A stretch of 64,000 nt of DNA from positions 2,666,001-2,730,000 of the forward strand of contig NZ_OX044366.1 of assembly GCF_943846705.1 (NCBI RefSeq), read 5' to 3'. The position numbers and the translations under genes were made by a program. Positions 16,301-25,053 of the stretch are shown piece after piece (the stretch's first letter is position 1; each line of letters opens with the position of its first letter). The DNA comes from an uncultured Pseudomonas sp. (GTDB lineage Bacteria; Pseudomonadota; Gammaproteobacteria; Pseudomonadales; Pseudomonadaceae). The notes under the pieces are model-generated. The model was given only the letters and a program-made list of their open reading frames with translations. It was not told the DNA's origin and did not search any database.

Positions 16301-17680
16301 ATGGCAATAAGTGTGTTTGACCTGTTTAAGATCGGTATTGGCCCATCTAGCTCCCATACAGTCGGCCCCATGCGCGCCGCTGCGCTGTTCACCGGCGGCC
16401 TGCGCGAACGTCACTTACTCGAGCGGGTACAGCGTGTGGAAGTGCGCCTGTACGGTTCGCTGTCCGCCACCGGCATCGGTCACGGTAGTGATACCGCAGT
16501 GATCATGGGGTTGATGGGCGAGTGGCCCGACCAGATCGACCCCGCGACCATTGCCCCGCGCATCGAAGCCTTGCGCAGCAGTGGCACCCTGCAGCTCGAT
16601 GGACGCTTGCCGGTTGCCTTCGACTGGCAGCGCGACATGCTGCTGCTCGACGAAAACCTGCCTTATCACCCCAATGCCATGACCCTGACGGCCTACGCGG
16701 TCGACGGCCACGAGTTGAGCAGCGGCACCTATTATTCGGTCGGTGGCGGCTTTGTGGTCGACGCCGAGCAGGCGGCCAGTGGCCAGCTGGATCAGGATCG
16801 CAGCCAGTTGCCTTACAACTTCGCCAGCGGCGACGAGTTGCTGCGCTTGTGCAAGGCGCATGGCCTGCGGGTGTCCGAACTGATGATGGCCAACGAAAAG
16901 GTCTGGCGCAGCGAAGCAGAAATTCGCAGCGGCCTGATGCGCCTGTGGCAGGCCATGCGCGATTGCGTCGAGCAAGGGCTCAAGCATGAAGGCATCCTGC
17001 CCGGCGGGCTCAACGTCAAGCGCCGCGCGGCCAAGTTGCACCGCAGCCTGCAGGAAATGAGCAAACCCAACGTGATCGGCTCGACCCTCAGCGGTATGGA
17101 GTGGGTCAACCTGTTCGCCCTGGCGGTCAACGAAGAAAACGCCGCCGGTGGGCGCATGGTCACCGCGCCAACCAATGGCGCGGCGGGGATCATTCCGGCG
17201 GTGCTGCATTACTACGTGCGTTTCAGCCCGGCGGTGAGCGAGGCTGATGTGGTCGACTACCTGCTGGCAGCGGCGGCGGTGGGCATTCTGTGCAAGAAGA
17301 ACGCCTCGATCTCCGGCGCCGAAGTCGGCTGCCAGGGCGAAGTCGGTTCGGCCTGCGCGATGGCGGCGGCCGGGCTGGCGGAGATCCTCGGTGCCACCCC
17401 GGAGCAACTGGCAAATGCCGCCGAGATCGGCCTGGAGCATAACCTCGGGCTGACCTGTGACCCGGTCGGCGGGCTGGTGCAGGTGCCGTGCATCGAGCGC
17501 AACGCGATTGCTGCTGTGAAGGCGATCAACGCCGCGCAGTTGGCCTTGCGTGGCGACGGTCAGCACTTTATCTCGCTGGATCGAGTCATCCGCACCATGC
17601 GCGACACCGGTGCCGACATGCACGACAAGTACAAGGAAACCTCGCGCGGTGGCCTGGCGGTCAGTGCTGTTGAGTGTTGA
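16301..17680 (+). CDS. sdaB: L-serine ammonia-lyase (iron-sulfur type)
   Basis: Turns L-serine into pyruvate and ammonia with a [4Fe-4S] cluster. It is the single-chain form, 459 residues: N-terminal beta domain starting MAISVFDLFKIGIGPSSSHT and a catalytic domain with the cysteine-bearing segments SGAEVGCQGEVGSACAM and LTCDPVGGLVQVPC. The ATG at 16301 has GAGGAG seven bases before it; an upstream ATG at 16283 is rejected. In P. aeruginosa sdaB lies beside gbdR, and here too a GlxA-type regulator follows. In this locus it would be the last step, converting the serine made from glycine by GlyA into pyruvate. Confidence 0.93.
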   Translation: MAISVFDLFKIGIGPSSSHTVGPMRAAALFTGGLRERHLLERVQRVEVRLYGSLSATGIGHGSDTAVIMGLMGEWPDQIDPATIAPRIEALRSSGTLQLDGRLPVAFDWQRDMLLLDENLPYHPNAMTLTAYAVDGHELSSGTYYSVGGGFVVDAEQAASGQLDQDRSQLPYNFASGDELLRLCKAHGLRVSELMMANEKVWRSEAEIRSGLMRLWQAMRDCVEQGLKHEGILPGGLNVKRRAAKLHRSLQEMSKPNVIGSTLSGMEWVNLFALAVNEENAAGGRMVTAPTNGAAGIIPAVLHYYVRFSPAVSEADVVDYLLAAAAVGILCKKNASISGAEVGCQGEVGSACAMAAAGLAEILGATPEQLANAAEIGLEHNLGLTCDPVGGLVQVPCIERNAIAAVKAINAAQLALRGDGQHFISLDRVIRTMRDTGADMHDKYKETSRGGLAVSAVEC

Positions 17681-17802
17681 GTGGCGTCATCTGCCCTGGC
17701 CATTTATCGGGCTTGAGCGTGTTTGCCGGAGGGCGCGGCGTCAGGCCGCCAGCCTAATTGCTTGAAAGTTGGCTGGTAGGCCATTGCCGAAGAGAGGTCA
17801 GC

Positions 17803-18810
17803 ATGTCCAATTACCAGGCGTTGCCGCAGCCCGCCGAGAAGGTGCTGTCGGCAATAGGTTTTCTGCTCGCTGAGAATTTCAGTCTGGTCAGTCTGGCGGC
17901 GGTGCTGGAGCCTTTGCGTCGGGCCAATCAACTCTCGGGACGCCCCCTCTATCGCTGGCGCACCCTGACCACGGACGGCCGTGCCGTGCGTGCCAGCAAT
18001 GGCCTGCTGGTAACGCCCGATGGCCCGGCCCATATGGAGCCGGCGTTAGATGCCTTGATTGTGTGTGGTGCTGAAGGTGTGCCGCGCGACTGCGATCACG
18101 AACAGATCCGCCTGCTGCAGAATCAGGCGGACCGAGGCGTGCACCTGGGCGCGCTGGGCAGTGGCAGCTGGGTCTTGGCCAATGCCGGCCTGTTGCAGGG
18201 CTACCAATGTTGTGTAAGTGGGGATTATCAGGCGGATATTCGCGAGACGTTCCCCAGCGTCTCACTGTGCCCACAGCGCTTTGTGCTCGACCGTGAGCGT
18301 TACACCGCTGCGCAGGGCACCGCTGGGCTGGAGATGATGCTGCAGTTGATCGGGCGCAGCCATGGTGCGGTACTGCTGGGTGCGATCAGCGAAGCGCTGG
18401 TGCGCGAGCAGGTGCTGAGCGAGCTTGGCGAGGCGCACATGCCATTCCGTCAAACACTCGGCAGTGCTCAGCCGAAGTTGCAGGAAGTGATCGCGCTGAT
18501 GGAGGGTAATCTCGAGGCGCCCATCGAACTCAACAAGCTGGCTGGCTCTGTCGAGCTGTCGAGGCGCCAGCTTGAGCGGTTATTTTGCCAATACCTGCAT
18601 TGTTCGCCGTCGCGCTACTACCTGAAGCTGCGCTTATTGCGGGCGCGGCAGATGCTCAAGCAGACGGCGTTGCCGATACAGGCGGTGGCCAGCCATTGCG
18701 GCTTCCTTTCGCCGCAACACTTCTCGACCTGTTATCGCGATCACTTCGGCATTGCGCCGAGCAACGAGCGCCAGGGTAAGCCCCAGCGCAGCCGTCAGGC
18801 CATGCACTGA
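17803..18810 (+). CDS. GlxA-family AraC-type regulator (GbdR-like), between sdaB and creatinase
   Basis: A 335-residue activator with an N-terminal DJ-1/PfpI-like amidase-fold sensor domain (IGFLLAENFSLVSLAAVLEP) and two AraC helix-turn-helix units at the C-terminus (LAGSVELSRRQLERLF; IQAVASHCGFLSPQHFSTCY). The sensor lineage is that of GbdR/CdhR/SouR regulators of betaine, carnitine and sarcosine breakdown. Position next to the serine ammonia-lyase recalls gbdR, but here the following genes are creatinase and creatininase, so I infer it senses a creatinine-pathway compound or dimethylglycine/betaine. The ATG at 17803 has AGAGAGG six bases upstream; a TTG at 17758 is rejected. Confidence 0.85.
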   Translation: MSNYQALPQPAEKVLSAIGFLLAENFSLVSLAAVLEPLRRANQLSGRPLYRWRTLTTDGRAVRASNGLLVTPDGPAHMEPALDALIVCGAEGVPRDCDHEQIRLLQNQADRGVHLGALGSGSWVLANAGLLQGYQCCVSGDYQADIRETFPSVSLCPQRFVLDRERYTAAQGTAGLEMMLQLIGRSHGAVLLGAISEALVREQVLSELGEAHMPFRQTLGSAQPKLQEVIALMEGNLEAPIELNKLAGSVELSRRQLERLFCQYLHCSPSRYYLKLRLLRARQMLKQTALPIQAVASHCGFLSPQHFSTCYRDHFGIAPSNERQGKPQRSRQAMH

Positions 18811-19173
18811 CCCGGCTTTGTCTGCCCTCCCTCCTATAGTCGATTCGGCTTTATCCCCGCCTTTGCGTCTGTCCTTACGCGTGCCGTGCACTCTCTCTAG
18901 TGGCTACGCGGGCGACTGTCTGTGATGGCCTGTGCGAGCAACTGAAAAAGCCTGACCTTCGCCTAACGTGCGCAAGCCCTGCGCCGTACTCGGCGGCTGG
19001 CGGCTTGAGCAAGATTGTCAGGCGTCGTGAGTGGCCATCCGTCTGAAGCGGATCTGACCAACTTCAGGTCGGAATCGTACAAAAAGGCTGCGTTTGTATC
19101 TGTTGCAATGCTTTCCAACGGCGCTACCAAGTGGGCAGTGCCGAGTCACTGGAAAATAATAAGGGTTCCCGTC
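18811..19173. other. 363-bp intergenic region upstream of creatinase
   Basis: Expected to hold the creatinase promoter and activator sites. One element resembling an ArgR-type GlxA-family half-site (TGTGCG, eight bases, AA) is at 18931-18946, which is weak evidence. The creatinase frame is open back to 19015, but the family start is at 19174. Confidence 0.4.
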
Positions 19174-20385
19174 ATGCAAATGCCCCAGACGCTTCGAATT
19201 CAAAACGGCCAGAAAGTAAAATCGACCTTCTCGGCGCAGGAATACGCTACTCGCCAGGCCAAGCTGCGCGCCCATATGGCGGCAGAAAACATCGATGCGG
19301 CGATCTTCACCTCGTACCACAACGTCAACTATTACACCGATTTCGTTTACTGCTCCTTCGGTCGTCCCTATGCCGTGGTGATCACCCAAGACGCAGCAGT
19401 GACCATCACCGCCAACATCGACGGTGGCCAGCCATGGCGTCGTACCGTCGGCACCGACAACATCGTCTACTCCGACTGGCAGCGCGATAACTTCTTCGTC
19501 GCCATTCAGCAGGCACTGCCGAAGGCCGGCCGCATCGGCATCGAGTACGATCACCTGAACCTGCAGAACCGCGACAAGCTGGCCGCGCGTTATCCGTCCG
19601 CCGAGCTGGTTGACGTCGCTGCGCCGTGCATGAAGATGCGCCTGGTCAAGTCCGCCGAAGAGCACACCATCATCCGTCACGGCGCGCGCATTGCCGACAT
19701 CGGTGGTGCCGCAGTCATCGAAGCCCTGCGTGATCAGGTGCCCGAGTACGAAGTTGCCTTGCACGCTACCCAGGCAATGGTCCGCGAAATCGCCCGCACC
19801 TTCCCTGACGGTGAGCTGATGGACACCTGGACCTGGTTCCAGTCCGGCATCAACACCGACGGCGCACACAACCCAGTGACCAGCCGCAAGGTCAACAAGG
19901 GCGACATCCTCAGCCTGAACTGCTTCCCGATGATCGCCGGTTACTACACCGCGCTGGAACGCACCCTGTTCCTCGACCATTGCTCAGACGAGCACCTGCG
20001 TCTGTGGGAAGTGAACGTTGCAGTTCACGAAGCGGGTCTGAAGTTGATCAAGCCAGGCATGCGTTGCAGCGATATCGCCCACGAGCTGAACGAAATCTTC
20101 ATGCAACACGACCTGCTGCAGTACCGCACCTTCGGTTACGGTCACTCGTTCGGCACCCTCAGCCACTACTACGGGCGCGAGGCCGGTCTGGAGCTGCGTG
20201 AAGACATCGATACAGTGCTGGAACCAGGCATGGTGGTGTCCATCGAGCCGATGATCATGCTGCCTGAAGGGCGCCCAGGTGCTGGCGGTTACCGCGAGCA
20301 CGACATCCTGATCGTTAATGAGCAAGGTGCCGAGAACATCACCAAGTTCCCGTACGGCCCTGAGCACAACATTATCCGCAAGTAA
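19174..20385 (+). CDS. Creatinase (creatine amidinohydrolase)
   Basis: Hydrolyses creatine to sarcosine and urea. The 403 residues match the length and, by memory, most of the sequence of the P. putida enzyme from its first residues (MQMPQTLRIQNGQKVKSTFS). The active-site residues known from that structure sit at the same numbers: His232 in NTDGAHNPV, Glu262 in TALERTLF and Glu358 in VSIEPMIM. The fold is the pita-bread M24 type without bound metal. The start at 19174 has AAGGG eight bases upstream; the frame is open further but does not match the family. It precedes creatininase by 328 bases. The urea released has no urease gene in the window. Confidence 0.97.
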   Translation: MQMPQTLRIQNGQKVKSTFSAQEYATRQAKLRAHMAAENIDAAIFTSYHNVNYYTDFVYCSFGRPYAVVITQDAAVTITANIDGGQPWRRTVGTDNIVYSDWQRDNFFVAIQQALPKAGRIGIEYDHLNLQNRDKLAARYPSAELVDVAAPCMKMRLVKSAEEHTIIRHGARIADIGGAAVIEALRDQVPEYEVALHATQAMVREIARTFPDGELMDTWTWFQSGINTDGAHNPVTSRKVNKGDILSLNCFPMIAGYYTALERTLFLDHCSDEHLRLWEVNVAVHEAGLKLIKPGMRCSDIAHELNEIFMQHDLLQYRTFGYGHSFGTLSHYYGREAGLELREDIDTVLEPGMVVSIEPMIMLPEGRPGAGGYREHDILIVNEQGAENITKFPYGPEHNIIRK

Positions 20386-20713
20386 TGCTAGGCGATGGCG
20401 CAGTCGGGGCAAGCCTCTACTGCGCTGTTGTCATTGTTTCTAACCTAGGCCTTCAGGCCGGGAGGCAACAGCGTGAACACACGTAGCAATCGACTTCTCC
20501 GGAACTTCATCTTCAGTCCATGGCAGGCAGGGGCTTGCGTATACAGGCAGCTTTGCTCGTGGTTCGTTGCTACTGGGCAGGTGGTACTGCCGGATGAAGC
20601 TATCGCGCTCTTGCAGTTTCCTCCGCACCTTGGTCAGAGGCCTGATCTATTCGGAGGGCAGCTGGCTGAGCAGTGTTCCTGCATACTGGCGGATTCGTTA
20701 GAGGGCAGAGGCA
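20386..20713. other. 328-bp gap between creatinase and creatininase
   Basis: A long gap for two steps of one pathway. It contains an 82-codon frame from a GTG at 20473 with GGAGG seven bases upstream, ending 8 bases inside creatininase. Its codons (aca, cga, agg, cta, ata, aga) are unlike the genes around it and the product resembles nothing I know, so I do not call it a gene. A separate promoter for creatininase could lie here. Confidence 0.4.
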
Positions 20714-21499
20714 ATGAATAAAAGTGTTTTTGTAGGCGAGCTCACTTGGAAGGAGTACGAAGCTTCGATTGCCGGTGGTGAGCGAGTACTGTTTCTGCCG
20801 GTCGGCGCGCTTGAGCAGCACGGTCATCACATGTGCATGGATGTCGATGTGTTACTGCCCACTGCGGTTAGTCAGCGGGTGGCGCAACGTATTGATGCGC
20901 TGGTGTTGCCGGCGTTGCATTACGGCTACAAGTCGCAGCAAAAGTCCGGCGGCGGCAACCACTTCCCCGGTACTACCAGCCTGGACGGGGCCACTCTGAC
21001 CCATAGCGTTCAGGACATCATTCGTGAATTAGCACGCCACGGCGTACGCCGCCTGGTGCTGATGAACGGGCATTACGAGAACTCGATGTTCATCGTCGAG
21101 GGTATCGATCTGGCGTTGCGGGAACTGCGTTACGCGGGGATCAACGACTTTCGCGTAGTAGTGCTGTCCTATTGGGACTTCATCAAAGATCCAGAAGTGA
21201 TCGCACAGCTCTACCCGGATGGTTTTCTCGGCTGGGATATCGAGCATGGTGGGGTATTCGAAACCTCGCTGATGTTGGCGCTCTACCCTGAGCGAGTCGA
21301 CATGGATCGAGTGGTTGACCACCCGCCGGCAAGCTTCCCGCCCTATGACGTCTTCCCCATTATTCCTGAGCGCACGCCGGCTGCCGGCACACTGTCTTCC
21401 GCTGTCGGCGCCAGCCGCGAGAAGGGCGAGTTGATTTTGCGTGTCTGCGTAGAGGGTATTGCTAGTGCCGTCGAGGAAGTCTTCAACGCTCCCTCCTGA
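20714..21499 (+). CDS. crnA: Creatininase (creatinine amidohydrolase)
   Basis: Opens the creatinine ring reversibly to creatine. The 261 residues match the P. putida family throughout (KSVFVGELTWKEYEA, LPVGALEQHGHHM). All metal ligands known from that enzyme are at the same numbers: Glu34, His36, Asp45, His120 and Glu122 (LMNGHYENS). The DIEHGGVFETS stretch is also intact. It lies between creatinase and the BCCT transporter on the same strand. Together with creatinase it feeds sarcosine to the sox operon downstream. Confidence 0.97.
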   Translation: MNKSVFVGELTWKEYEASIAGGERVLFLPVGALEQHGHHMCMDVDVLLPTAVSQRVAQRIDALVLPALHYGYKSQQKSGGGNHFPGTTSLDGATLTHSVQDIIRELARHGVRRLVLMNGHYENSMFIVEGIDLALRELRYAGINDFRVVVLSYWDFIKDPEVIAQLYPDGFLGWDIEHGGVFETSLMLALYPERVDMDRVVDHPPASFPPYDVFPIIPERTPAAGTLSSAVGASREKGELILRVCVEGIASAVEEVFNAPS

Positions 21500-21572
21500 G
21501 CACCTGCCAGCGACATGAAGTGTTTTGCCCAATGATTCTGACAAATATAAGAATGATCGAGAGGCTAACAGC

Positions 21573-23231
21573 ATGAATACTGAACAAAGCGCGGCTGCGG
21601 CTGCGTCCTTTCACAGGGAGGAGCCATATGAACCGCGAGTGGCTATTTCCCAGAGTACTTGGCTGAAGGGCCTGAATCCGATGGTTACGCTGGGATCGCT
21701 TCTGGTGATCGCCGGTGTGGTCATTGGTCTGCTGATGTTTCAGGAGCAAGCGGCAGCGTTTTTCGACCGGGTGCGCAGTGGTATCACCTATGCGTTCAGC
21801 TGGTATTACGTACTGATCGCCGCGCTGTTTCTATTCTTCAACGGCTGGCTGGCCTGTAGCCGTTTCGGTCGCATCCGCCTAGGGGGCGATGACGAACGAC
21901 CCGAGTTCGGCTACTTCTCCTGGTTTGCCATGGTGTTTTCCGCAGGCCAGGGCATCGGCCTGATTTTCTGGAGTATCGCTGAGCCGATGTTCCATATGCA
22001 GGGAAACCCCTTCAGCACCTCAACCATGAGCGCTGAAGCGGCGGAGTCCGCGATGCGCATTACGTTCTTCCACTGGGGCCTGCATGCCTGGTCGATCTAC
22101 TGCATCGTCGCCCTGGCGTTGGCTTATGCCGCCTTTCGCAAGGGGCTGCCGCTAACCATCCGCTCTACTTTGCGTCCTCTGTTCGGTCGCGCCATGGATG
22201 GCCCATGGGGGCATGCAGTAGATATTTTGGCGATCATGGCGACCATCTTTGGCGTGGCCACTTCGCTGGGATTGGGTGCGCAGCAGATCAATGCCGGTCT
22301 GAATCGCCTGCTCGGCTTGGAAAGCTCGGTGCTGGTGCAGCTGGGCTTGATCGCAGTGATTACGGCGGTCGCCGTGTTCTCTGCGGTGTCCGGGGTCAAT
22401 CGCGGAGTGAAGAAGCTCAGCGAGCTGAACATTATCCTGACCATCGCCCTGATCCTGTTCTTCTTCATCTGGGGTCCGAGCCGCTACATCATCATGTCGC
22501 TGGTCGATGCCACGGGTGATTATCTCGCGAACGTCATCGAAATGAGCTTCTGGACCGACGCCAGCAAGCAGGATCCATCCGCCTGGGAAGGTTGGAAATC
22601 AAGCTGGCAGGGCTGGTGGACAGTGTTCTATTGGGGCTGGTGGTTGTCGTGGGCGCCCTTTGTCGGCGTGTTTATCGCACGAGTCTCCCGTGGTCGCACC
22701 ATCCGTGAGTTCATTCTGGGCGTGATCCTGGTCCCGACACTGTTGACCTTCATCTGGATCGCCGCCTTTGGTGGTACCGCCGTGAGTAATGAGTTGTTCG
22801 GCGAGGCAGGCATCTCGGTGGCTGTGACCAAGGATGTCGCCAGCGCGTTCTTCGTGACGGTTGACTCCATGAACCTCGGCGGCATTGGCACCTTGGCGCT
22901 GTGGCTGGGCACCCTGTTGGTGGCCACCTACTTCATCACATCGGCCGACTCCGCGACGTTAGTACTGACCACCATCATGTCCCATGGTGCTATCCACCCA
23001 GCCAAGCGTCACCGGGTGTTTTGGGGCGGGATGCAGGGCGTAGTCGCCGGCGTGCTGCTGGTTGTCGGTGGCGCAGCTTCCTTGGCCACCCTGCAGACGG
23101 CGGCCATCGCCAGTGCCTTGCCATTCTCTTTCATCATGCTGCTGATGTGCTTCAGCCTGATCAAGGCGCTGCATGAAGAGGCGCCGGTGGCGCTGGTCCC
23201 GGTTCGGGCAGAAACCTCGGCTGCCGGTTAA
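21573..23231 (+). CDS. BCCT-family transporter (betaine/carnitine/choline type)
   Basis: A 552-residue, 12-helix carrier. The family core is plain: FGYFSWFAMVFSAGQGIGLI and the tryptophan-rich WTVFYWGWWLSWAPFVG followed by FIARVSRGRTIREF. BCCT carriers move zwitterionic quaternary or N-methylated amines. Located 73 bases after creatininase, it may import creatine, sarcosine or betaine; creatinine itself is uncharged and less typical. The ATG at 21573 has GAGAGG ten bases upstream. It ends in a stem-loop before the next two genes. Confidence 0.9.
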   Translation: MNTEQSAAAAASFHREEPYEPRVAISQSTWLKGLNPMVTLGSLLVIAGVVIGLLMFQEQAAAFFDRVRSGITYAFSWYYVLIAALFLFFNGWLACSRFGRIRLGGDDERPEFGYFSWFAMVFSAGQGIGLIFWSIAEPMFHMQGNPFSTSTMSAEAAESAMRITFFHWGLHAWSIYCIVALALAYAAFRKGLPLTIRSTLRPLFGRAMDGPWGHAVDILAIMATIFGVATSLGLGAQQINAGLNRLLGLESSVLVQLGLIAVITAVAVFSAVSGVNRGVKKLSELNIILTIALILFFFIWGPSRYIIMSLVDATGDYLANVIEMSFWTDASKQDPSAWEGWKSSWQGWWTVFYWGWWLSWAPFVGVFIARVSRGRTIREFILGVILVPTLLTFIWIAAFGGTAVSNELFGEAGISVAVTKDVASAFFVTVDSMNLGGIGTLALWLGTLLVATYFITSADSATLVLTTIMSHGAIHPAKRHRVFWGGMQGVVAGVLLVVGGAASLATLQTAAIASALPFSFIMLLMCFSLIKALHEEAPVALVPVRAETSAAG

Positions 23232-23237
23232 GGCATC

Positions 23238-23262
23238 GCCGGCCGCCAGTTTGGCGGCCGGC
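23238..23262 (+). repeat. Perfect stem-loop after the BCCT gene
   Basis: GCCGGCCGCC pairs with GGCGGCCGGC across a 5-base loop, starting 6 bases after the stop codon. It lacks a T-run, so it may act as a partial terminator or a 3'-end stabiliser separating BCCT from the symporter genes. Confidence 0.7.
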
Positions 23263-23319
23263 ACACCCTCCGTCACCAGTCAAAAAACTCCTACAAGAAC
23301 AATTACAGAGGCTTAAATC

Positions 23320-23433
23320 ATGACCTCCTGGGTACTCACGCTCTTCATCGCGCTAAACATCGCCATGCTCATGATCGCAGGTGGAACCTATCTGTGCCGC
23401 AACGCCAAAGAAAAATCCGGGCAGAGGGGCTAA
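23320..23433 (+). CDS. 37-residue membrane protein, symporter small accessory protein
   Basis: A short gene with its own ribosome-binding site (AGAGG about ten bases before the ATG). The product, MTSWVLTLFIALNIAMLMIA then GGTYLCRNAKEKSGQRG, is one transmembrane helix with a basic, polar C-terminal tail. It ends 4 bases before the start of the sodium:solute symporter, whose Shine-Dalgarno lies inside its last codons. This size and position fit the small accessory proteins found next to SSS-family symporters. It probably binds and stabilises the symporter. Good translation signals and tight coupling make it very likely real. Confidence 0.8.
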   Translation: MTSWVLTLFIALNIAMLMIAGGTYLCRNAKEKSGQRG

Positions 23434-23437
23434 GCGC

Positions 23438-24895
23438 ATGGACTTTTATGAGATTTTCAATTGGTGCCTGCTGATCGTGACCTTCGCGGTCATGATCGGT
23501 ATCGGTTTTCTCTCCTCACGCAAAGTCAAAGACAGCGACGAAGGTGGCTTCTTGCTTGCTGGTCGTAGCCTCGGTGCCTTTGTCGGCGCCAGTACCATTG
23601 TTGCCACCGGCTTCAGTGGCTGGGGCTTTATGGGCTCCCCGGCAGTGACCTACAAGTTTGGTGCCATCGAGTTGTTGGGTAACTTCTTCTTCGCCCCGGC
23701 GATGATGATTGCGGTGTTGTTCTTCGCCAATCACATGCAGAAACGCGCGCTGACCATGGGCAGCAACACTATTCCCGAGTACATCGCGCAGATTCACGGC
23801 AGTGGTAACGGTGGGCGTCTGTTGCAGGGCGTGGCGGCGCTGATGACCATCATCCTGCTGATGGTGTTCCTGGTCAGCCAGATCAAGGCGGTCGGCATGC
23901 TCGGTGCCTCCTGGCTGAATATCGAGATGACCAGCAGCGCTTGGCTGATGATCTCGGTCATCATCCTCTACACCATGCTCGGCGGCCTGGCTGCAGTGGC
24001 CTGGACCGACACCGTGATGGTCTGCGGCATGGCGGTGGCGGCGATTGTGATCATGATCCAGATGTTCACCAGCGTCGATTTGGGCCTGTGGCAGAGCAAC
24101 CTTAATGCCATCGACCCGAACCTGCTCAATCCGAGCACGGCGGCGCCCTATGGCGACAGCAAGGCTTCGGTGTTTTTGGTGCTGCCCTATGCCTTCCTGT
24201 TCGCCGCGGTACTGCCGTACATGGCGATTCGCTTTTTGGCCTTCAAGCCCAAGGTGAAGATGCACAAGGTCGGCATTTATGTAGCGATTCTCGGCTTGTT
24301 GCTCAGTCTGATCCCGCTGGTTGGCCTGTATATGCGCGCCTTCGGCCCGGAACTGGCCGACCCGGATAATACGATGCCGATGTACCTGCAGACCTTCATG
24401 CACCCGGCGCTGCAGGGGATCATCACCCTGTTCATCATCTTCGCCATGAAGTCCACCGCCAACTCGATGCTGCACACCGTGGCCTCGGCCACCTCGCATG
24501 ACCTGCGTCTGGCCTTCAATAAAAACGCCAAAGTGGACTCGGCACAAGCGCTGGTCATCAACCGTGTGGCGGTCGTTGCGCTGGGCCTGTTGGGTCTGTT
24601 GATGATGATGTACGCGCCGCCGTTCATGTTGTCCTGGTTGGGTATTCTTGGGTCCGGCACCCTGCTGGCGGCAATGATCGGTCCGGTGTTCATTTCCACC
24701 TTCTGGCAGGGCAATGTGGCGGGCGCGCTGACCGCCATGCTGGTGGGCTTCTTCACCAGCGGTGGGCTGCTGTTGACCACAGATATTGGCTGGGTCGAGG
24801 GGCCGCTGGTCGGCTGTGTGGCCTCGTCCTTATGTTACGTGCTGGTCTCTATCATGACCCGCACGCGAGTGCCGGTGCTGCAGAACGGGCACTAA
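23438..24895 (+). CDS. Sodium:solute symporter (SSS family)
   Basis: A 485-residue protein with about 13 helices. Family features: GFLLAGRSLGAFVGASTIVA then GFSGWGFMGSPAVTYKFG in the first sodium-site region, and MKSTANSMLHTVASATSHDL in the sodium-binding helix 8 region. The start at 23438 has AGAGGGG eight bases upstream and follows the 37-residue accessory gene. As the second carrier of this locus it may import creatinine or creatine; this is inferred only from position. A terminator follows. Confidence 0.9.
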   Translation: MDFYEIFNWCLLIVTFAVMIGIGFLSSRKVKDSDEGGFLLAGRSLGAFVGASTIVATGFSGWGFMGSPAVTYKFGAIELLGNFFFAPAMMIAVLFFANHMQKRALTMGSNTIPEYIAQIHGSGNGGRLLQGVAALMTIILLMVFLVSQIKAVGMLGASWLNIEMTSSAWLMISVIILYTMLGGLAAVAWTDTVMVCGMAVAAIVIMIQMFTSVDLGLWQSNLNAIDPNLLNPSTAAPYGDSKASVFLVLPYAFLFAAVLPYMAIRFLAFKPKVKMHKVGIYVAILGLLLSLIPLVGLYMRAFGPELADPDNTMPMYLQTFMHPALQGIITLFIIFAMKSTANSMLHTVASATSHDLRLAFNKNAKVDSAQALVINRVAVVALGLLGLLMMMYAPPFMLSWLGILGSGTLLAAMIGPVFISTFWQGNVAGALTAMLVGFFTSGGLLLTTDIGWVEGPLVGCVASSLCYVLVSIMTRTRVPVLQNGH

Positions 24896-24908
24896 GCCTT
24901 AGCGGATC

Positions 24909-24949
24909 AAGCAAAGCCATGGACTCAGCCGAGTTCGTGGCTTTTTGCT
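24909..24949 (+). terminator. Likely intrinsic terminator after the symporter
   Basis: AGCAAAGCCA pairs imperfectly with TGGCTTTTTGCT around a 17-base loop, with a T-run in the distal arm, 15 bases after the symporter stop. It would end the creatinine transport/degradation transcript before the convergent regulator. Confidence 0.65.
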
Positions 24950-25053
24950 GTCTGTAGTCCAGAAAATGCTGGCACTCAGCCTTAATGGCAGCAGGTGGCC
25001 CGGCAGGATCTGTTGTGGGGCGTGACAGCTGGTTGGCCTGAGGGCCGTGGTCG

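Noticed and set aside
20473..20721. 82-codon GTG frame before creatininase, as a real gene
   Set aside because: Good ribosome site, but codon use is unlike the neighbours and the product resembles no known protein. Kept only as a finding.
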